A DNA stretch of 64,000 bases from positions 12,863,408-12,927,407 of the forward strand of contig NC_058150.1 in the NCBI RefSeq assembly GCF_011075055.1, written 5' to 3'. A program made the position numbers and the translations under genes. This DNA comes from Mangifera indica. Its lineage: Eukaryota > Streptophyta > Magnoliopsida > Sapindales > Anacardiaceae. The notes under the pieces were generated by a model. It was not told the origin of the DNA. It made no database searches and saw only the letters and a program-made list of their open reading frames with translations. Positions 57,579-64,000 of the stretch are shown here, one piece after another. Within the stretch, counting starts at the first letter, position 1. Each line of letters opens with the position of its first letter.

Positions 57579-58707
57579 CTTAAATTATTATTTGTGTGGG
57601 AAAATGTAATTTAGTCTTTAATATGTTTGTAACATCAATTTGTCACATTAATATTAGTTTATGAAGAATAGTTTGCATAATTAATTTATATAGGGACAAA
57701 TTAATTATACAAATTATCAGAGTTTTACTTTTTTTTTTTTTTGAATTCAAATTCTAGGCAAGGATTAAAATTCAAAAAGTTTTTTTGCATAATTAATTTG
57801 TCACATTAATATTCTTTTAACGGGTATATGATTCTGCATAATTTTTAATTATTTCAATTATCTATCTTTTATTACTAATATTATATTATTTTCTTTATTA
57901 AATAATAAATTTTTTTGTTAATCTTGTATTACTAAAATGAAGTAATTGACAATATAAAAAATAATTTGATTATTACCTCTATTTTTTATATTAAAAAGTT
58001 TTTCTTATAATTTTATTTTTATTAAAATTTTAGAATAAAAATATTTTCATTTTTAATTAAATTAAAAGTAACACAGTTAATATTTAAAATAAATAAATAA
58101 ATATGTATGTATGTATATATATTTATAATAAGAAAACATTGTGAAAAAAATAATTTAATTAATTAATTTTAAATTTTGATAACATAAAAAAAATTCTAAT
58201 ATATTATTAATATAGCGAATATTTTATAAAATATATAAAATAATCAAATATAATATTTATTTATATTTGATATTTTTTAATGGTGTTTAAGTAAAATAAT
58301 ATTTTAATATTTTTTATGATTGACAAGTTTCAACAAAGCACAATAATTATTAGATATGTTAATTTTAATAATTTATGCACAATAGTCTCTTAAGTAATTT
58401 ATATTTTTGATAATCATATATTTTTTATAATAAAATATTATCCAGATCAAATACATTCTTTTTGTCATTTTATCTAACATGATTGCCCTGTTCTCATTGA
58501 AATTTTATTAATTTATAAATTTGTATATCTATCTTAGGTTAAATTCACATGGCATACAACGTTGTAGAACATACCGAGTGAAGAACATGCTTATTGAGCC
58601 AATTGCGCAAGACAACAAATTAATCTACTTTGTAATAAATAAAAAAAATAATTATTTTAGGTAATAGATTGATCAGTTAGTCTGGCTAGCATAAACATAT
58701 ATATATA
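56883..58707. other. Intergenic, very AT-rich
   Basis: No gene. 57140-57360 has 'gatggaagaaataag' repeats and gives an 87-codon minus-strand frame without a family. 57425-57575 is a palindromic small element ending in a (TA)n run. Confidence 0.4.
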
Positions 58708-59551
58708 GGCCAAAACGCTATGTCCCACGCAAAGTATCCTCCAATCTCAGTTTCCATCCTTTAATTTAAAAATTTCATTTATCCACCTATAGATGGTTAA
58801 AATTAATATAACTCTAACCTCATAAAATTTTATTTCTTTTTCCCCTCCAAACCCTAAAAACTAACAATTTCCCTCATAAACCAAGTTTTAAAAAATGACT
58901 TCCCCCCCCCCCCCCCAAGGTTTAGTTTTCAAACTCTAACACCATTATTGGCGGTCTTTCCCCCCTAAAGCTTCATCTTTCTTCGATGATCTCTCTCCTC
59001 TCAGTTAAACAGTTGATCGAGGTCAAATGAAGCCAAGGATACAAAGAGTTTCATCGAGAAGACAAAAAAAAAGATTTTGTCTTTGTTTAGGAAGACGATC
59101 GTGTTCCCAGAAGAAATTGTGTGGGAAGATGATCATCTTCCCAAACTAAGATGAGATATTCATCTTCGTCTTCGTCTTCTCAAATGAAATCTTCATCGTT
59201 TGACGTTTTGAAAGAGGGGAGAAAAATTGTCAGAGTATGGTGATGCATTAGAAAATCTTCATTGCCAATGATGGTGTCTAATTTGGCGACGAAAATTGAA
59301 AACTAAACCCTAGGGGGGAAATGTCATTTTTTAAAATTTAGCTTATAAGGCAAACTTTTGGTTTTTAGGATTTTGGAAGGAAAAAGAAGGTTAAATTTTA
59401 ATTTATTTTTAATATTACAGATGAAATGACGATTTTGCTGTTGAAACTAACAGACTTAACCCCTCATAAGAAGGTGTTTGAGATTTTTATAGTTAAGAGA
59501 TAAAACCTTGAGAAAGCATGATACGTTTAGGTGGGAAAAAGTCCTTTGGCC
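58708..59551. mobile_element. Mutator-like foldback element D
   Basis: Left end ggccaaaacgctatgtccca, right end in reverse complement ggccaaaggactttttccca. Both sides carry atatatata, a perfect 9-bp duplication, though in simple sequence. The C run at 58902-58917 followed by 'aaggtttag' is mirrored by 'aaaccctagggggg' at 59310. The core has 'gaagatgatcatcttccc'-type words. Confidence 0.8.
58902..58917. repeat. Homopolymer C tract in foldback element D
   Basis: About 16 C, at the same position in the element as the 2567 tract. Confidence 0.85.
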
Positions 59552-60180
59552 ATATATATATATTTCACAAGCAAAATCCTAGTTAGTAAAGACGGGAATG
59601 AGAAAAAAATGTTATGCTAATTATACGGGTATAATACGATGAATAATGAAAATACATTTGTAAAAAAAGCCTATAAAATTTATATATGGAAAAAGTATAA
59701 AATGTGTATGTATGAGTTTAATACGATACATCAATAATATGTTTCTAAAAATACAAAAATATCATAATAATTTTAGTACATTTCACGAATCTCTTATTGA
59801 AAATCAATATAACAATTCAAATGTAAAAGATTTAATTGACTATCAAATCTAATATAATATAATACATAATCAAAATTCTTTATACAACAAATAATGTACC
59901 AATTAGTTGGGAAAAGTAAATAAATTAATCAACTTATATTTCAGACTTCGGATCAGAGTTAATCTTTACACAGGCCACAGGAAAGGAAAATGTAAAATTA
60001 GGGTTAGGAATTAAAAAAAAATGTTATTGAGTTTTCTTTAAATGGTAGTGATATTTTCGTAAATAATTAGAAATAGAAAAGATAATTTTGTACTTTAAGT
60101 TTAACAAAAAATTCAAAAATATGACAAACATAAAATGTGACGTATAATTCGTGTTTAATATGAAAAGGGCAAAAAATACG
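59552..60180. other. AT-rich gap
   Basis: No gene; scattered 'taatacgat' and 'taatatg' words suggest a decayed small repeat. Confidence 0.4.
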
Positions 60181-60412
60181 TGTTTAATATGTTTTGGATT
60201 CAAAAATTATTTTGAATGTGTTTAATATGCGAATAATACACGTATTTACTTATCAAGGGCAAAATAATGGTACCTCTTGTTAAACAAAATATAATGTGTT
60301 TAATATGTGTTGGATTTAAAAATTCTTTTAAATGCGTTTAATATGCGAATAATACACGTATTTACTTATCAAGGGCAAAATAATGGTACCTCTTGTTAAA
60401 CAAAATATAATA
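60181..60412. repeat. Two tandem 116-bp units
   Basis: tgtttaatatg...aatacacgtatttacttat...ggtacctcttgttaaac recurs at 60181 and 60297; the second halves are nearly identical, so the duplication looks young. Confidence 0.92.
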
Positions 60413-60539
60413 TATGATTTGATTCTTGTATTTTAATAAGTTATAATCCATTTACTTCATTTTGATAGGATTATGATTCCTTTTTACACTATATTATAAT
60501 AGTATAAATTGTACAACTTTGTTCAATTTGTCTCCTTGG

Positions 60540-61002
60540 TGTTGTATGAGTGTCTATCATCGTCGTCCCAACGTCTCTCGTAGTCATCTAACATCATCCC
60601 GTTATTGTTGTTGCTAAATCAAGCATTGTGATTGAGATCGACGAATCATGCAATGTTCTTCGAATGTCATCCGAATGTGATAAATGGGCAACCGTTTGAG
60701 CATCGAACAAAAGATGAGTGATTGTCCTTCCTTCTTCGGTCATCGATAAAAGATAGGTGAGGAAAATAAGCTCTGAAAAAAAAAAAACCTTAAAAATGTC
60801 AAACTCTAAAAAAAAAAAGTAATTTTCAAAATTTTTGAAAAAGAGAATGAGATAAAATTATATATTTTTTAATATTATTATTAAAATAATAATTTTATTA
60901 CTAATAAAAATTAATTTATAAATAAATATTAAAATTTTTTATTTATTATAAATATATTTTTAGATTTCGATTAAAATTTGAGTGAAAAATAAGCCCTTTG
61001 CC
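60540..61002. mobile_element. Right half of a MULE-type foldback element
   Basis: The right end, in reverse complement ggggcaaagggcttattttt, followed by cactcaaattttaat, fits the family terminus. The left arm was not found. Confidence 0.4.
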
Positions 61003-61021
61003 CCCTTTTAATTTGGTTGTC

Positions 61022-61400
61022 AGGGGAAAAGTAATAAACGTGTGGACGTATAACACGCTAATTGTGGAAAAGAACCACAACACCGATAGCTTGTGGAAAG
61101 TAGTAAACGTGGACCAATTGTGGAAAAGTACCAGAACACTGATAGCTTGTGGAAAAATAGTAAACGTGTGGACCTATAACGCGCTCATTGTGGAAAAATA
61201 CCACAACACTGATAGCTTGTGGAAAAGTAGTGAACATGTGGACCTATATGATGAGCTAATTGTGGAAAAGTAACACAAATGGCAAAGGCTAATTTTAAAT
61301 TTTTATTTCAATTTTTAATTTAGTTCTTATTTGTCGGTGGAAAAGTAACAAACGTGTGGACCCATGACGCGTTAATTGTGGAAACGTAACACAAACGCGT
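61022..61400. repeat. Minisatellite, ~70-bp unit
   Basis: Four adjacent units and one separated unit of tagcttgtggaaaagtagta, acgtgtggacctataacgcg and ctaattgtggaaaagtacca. One unit is shortened. A 91-codon frame across it (60998-61273) is a by-product of the repeat. Confidence 0.88.
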
Positions 61401-62442
61401 TAATTTTAAAGTTTTATTTCAATTTTTAATTTAGTTGTTAGTAGGACAAAAGAAAAATGATAATACAGAATTAAGCAAGGCTGACACGAATAAAGCCAGA
61501 GTAAAATAATAATACGGCACGAATAAAGCTGAAGCTCTGATCACGTGTTATACTTTTCACACTTTACTTCAAAAGATCACGTGGCTAAAATGAAAAATTT
61601 ATGCTTTTGAAATAGGGTTGGATTCCATAGTAGGTATTTAAAACTCTAATTGGAGTTTGATTAAATATTAAATTTGTTTTTATAAACCAAATAAATTTGA
61701 ATTTATTATAATTTGAATAAAATATCAAACTTGTGTTTAGAAATAAAATAAATTTAAATTGATCAAAATATTTAAATTTAAATTAATTAAAATTGACTCG
61801 AAATTAAACCCAAATCGAATTAGCCGGCTCAATTTGATCAAACCTCCTTCCGCAGAGATTAGGGTAAAACTTTTGCACTTCAAGGCTTGCACTATCCCAA
61901 CCGGCAGATCTTATTGTAAGAAAAGGAATTTTTCTTTTTAAATTTTTGTAATTGGTGGAAGTTAAACCCGATACTCTGCAAATCCACATGATCATACATT
62001 TTGATTAAAGGTAATTTGGATTTTATATTTAAAATCTAAAATCTAAAAAAACTCTGGCAGTCCAATTTATCTCTCTGGCAATTCTGATTTTGTTTACAAT
62101 TCAAAGCAAATTTTCTTCAAAACTCTAGAACCATTAACCTGTCATGCTGACGTTAAATATTCCAGGCATAGATGTAAGCAAAAATGGTTTATAATTTATT
62201 AAAACTTTACTTAATTACTCTACTTTTCATATAAATTTAAGTATTAATTTAATTTTAATTTGCTTGTCCGTGGAAAGAAAATTTGTAGCTAAAAGACAAG
62301 GAAAGAAAGAGCAAGGAAGCAACCCCTCACCGATTCCAATTCCTATATGTGCACGCTTCATTTGTAAGCACGTATTTGCTTGCTTTTCTCGTTCATACAA
62401 AATTATATGTGTGTAATTTATTATGTGCATAGGTGGGAAAGA
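61401..62442 (+). promoter_or_regulatory. Upstream region of the BED-finger gene
   Basis: AT-rich. From about 62215 it resembles the flank of the 43.9-kb relic (catataaatttaagtatta, tacaaaattatatgtgtgta), so the duplicated unit includes upstream sequence. No core promoter element was pinpointed. Confidence 0.35.
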
Positions 62443-64000
62443 TGGAAAACGATGAGGGAATCAAGTGTTTGCTAGATTTAATTGAATGGTGCAAGAAGAA
62501 CTTCAATCCTGAAAATGGTGGAAACCTCGGTAAAACCATAACCTTCCTTCAATCTCTTCAACAAGAAATACAGGTAAACATTCTATGGTACTTTATTATT
62601 GAGAGTTGAAAATTTTTATCATCATAAAACTGGTCTTATGGTTTTGGTTTTTTATTTTATTTTATTATATATTCCAAGAGTATGAGTAAATATTAAATTG
62701 AAATCATATCAAATAAATTAACTATTTTTTTTTTGTTTTAATTCAAGAAATTAATGAAGTGGTTAATTTACTTAATTATGAGGAATCATACTTTGATGTT
62801 AATGTTTTCGATCCTGCTTTGTCCGATCATCCGAAGTGACATAGTTTCTTCCTTCCATTAGGAAATTGAATGTTTACTACCACCGCAAGGAGCAGCACCT
62901 ACATCTTTCAATACCCATGGAACAGATCTACAACGTGGGCAGGTTTTTCCATAATGCTACTCTTCATTAATGTTGTATTAGGAATAGTTTATATGATTTT
63001 ATATTAACCTATGAGGAATAACACTTGCAATTTTTTCCTTTTTATTTAATTGAAAACACAAAGGAGATCGAATCTTCAGCACTGCAGGGAGACGCATTTG
63101 GGTCTAATCCCCACGTCAATGAACAGGTAACCATTTCTCTCTCTCTCTCTTTTTTAATTATACAATAGTAAATAGAAAACATTCAATTGTTTTTGTTCCT
63201 GCTTTGTCCGATCATCTGAAGTGACATAGTTTCTTCCTTCTATTAAATATGTGAAGGAAATTGAATCTGCAGCACATCAAGGAGGAGCAGCACCTACATC
63301 TTTCAATGTCCATGGAACAAATCTACAACGTGGGCAGGTTTCACCATAATGCTACTCTTTTAATTATACAATAATAATGTTTTTTAGTGAAATTGTTTTC
63401 ATATAATTAATTATTATAATATTGCCTCAATTAAAGAAAAATAAATATATTCAGTTATTTGTTAGCTGGGTGGTCCGGTTAAATAGAAAAATAAATAATA
63501 TTTAGTCATTTGCATTTTATTATTTATTAGGTGAAAATTTGTTTGTATGTTAACAGGAAATCACTCAAATAAGAAAACAAAACACCAACTTTGGATCAAC
63601 TCTAAATCAAGGGATTAATATGGAGATGAATAAAAAACGAAAATTGAGGTCAGATGTTTGGAATCACTTCATAAGGTATAGACATGAAGATAAAGAGATG
63701 AAGGCTCAGTGTCAACACTGTAAGAAATATTTTAATGGATCAAGTAAGAGTGGAACTACACATCTCAGAAATCATCTAAAAAGTTGTTTGAAAAATCAAA
63801 ATATAGTAGCAGACAAAATGAAAGAGTTGAGTGTGGTTGATCAAGAGCTGAATCACTGTAATTTGGCGCGAAAGGTCATTAAATATGGGTGGGACAACAT
63901 AAAAGATGATATAATTGAGGTTTATGAAGAAGAGAAAGATAAGTTGCACAGATATTTAGCTAAACTTCCTGGTCGTTTTAATGTAATAATTGGAAAAGAT
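62443..64000 (+). CDS. hAT/BED-type zinc-finger gene, 5' part (runs off the window)
   Basis: Exons inferred from the relic at 43915 and from splice sites: 62443-62573, 62862-62942 (EIECLLPPQGAAPTSFNTHG), 63064-63126 (EIESSALQGDAFGSNPHVNE), 63257-63337 (EIESAAHQGGAAPTSFNVHG) and 63557 to beyond 64000. All later exons join in phase 0. The last has SDVWNHFIRYRHEDKEMKAQ, then CQHCKKYF and THLRNHLKSC, a BED zinc finger (two Cys, two His) as in hAT transposases and their domesticated relatives. Exon 1 has one base fewer than the relic (gagggatcaag against gagggaatcaag), which shifts its frame. The product may therefore start at the ATG at 63620 (MEMNKKRK), or the locus may be dead. The catalytic core would lie past the window. 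Confidence 0.6.
62795..63345 (+). repeat. Tandem intron-plus-exon duplication in the BED gene
   Basis: The intron end cctgctttgtccgatcat.. through acatagtttcttccttc and the following 81-base exon occur at 62805-62942 and at 63195-63337. The middle 63-base exon starts with the same GAGATCGAATC-like words and may be a third, more diverged unit. Confidence 0.8.

Overview
This window looks like the nuclear genome of a flowering plant, most likely a eudicot. It is AT-rich, its genes have GT..AG introns, and it carries RPS2/At4g27190-type NLR immune-receptor relatives, Ty3/gypsy retrotransposons with an initiator-Met primer site, Mutator-like and hAT transposons, and an ITN1-like ankyrin fragment. 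I cannot name the species. I saw no tRNA or rRNA genes, no CRISPR, and no intact long cellular gene. Almost everything recognisable is an immune-receptor relic or a mobile element.

Layout. 1-4.4 kb: AT-rich DNA with Mutator-type (MULE) foldback elements and pieces of a GTGC-cored foldback element. 4.4-9.9 kb (+): a chimeric NLR locus. In order it has an N-terminal coiled coil with a decayed NB fragment, a stalk of three ~40-residue repeats, about 1.1 kb of an ITN1-like ankyrin gene with its intron, and a second NB-ARC plus LRR; it is broken by two frameshifts and two stops. 11.7-19.6 kb (-): a second NLR, split by a 3'-truncated gypsy element (12.0-16.9 kb) and by a foldback element (18.4-19.3 kb) inside the coiled-coil exon. 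19.6-28 kb: intergenic DNA with a copia remnant and a scrap of LRR. 28.1-29.8 kb (+): LRR exons of a third NLR relative with no NB-ARC.

31.3-41.8 kb: an unrecognised exon present twice, a complete gypsy element with two 783-bp LTRs (31,891-38,192), a hAT deletion derivative (38.45-39.62 kb), and a second ankyrin scrap. 43.9-44.8 kb: a hAT/BED-type pseudogene that has lost its zinc finger. 45.4-48.5 kb: a degenerate triplicated segment, one copy of which is interrupted by a MULE foldback element. 49.0-56.9 kb: a 5.6-kb MULE with ~1-kb terminal inverted repeats and a FAR1-type transposase remnant, immediately bracketed by ~1.1-kb direct repeats. 58.7-61.4 kb: another MULE foldback element and tandem repeats. 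62.4-64.0 kb (+): a multi-exon paralogue of the 43.9-kb locus with an intact BED finger, running off the window.

The most notable object is the NLR at 4.4-9.9 kb. A piece of an ITN1-type ankyrin gene sits in its stalk, bracketed by a 50-bp direct repeat. The captured splice sites join two exons in frame, and the whole captured part is free of stops although the NB regions on either side are broken. This resembles an NLR with an integrated domain, caught as a relic or as a damaged allele.
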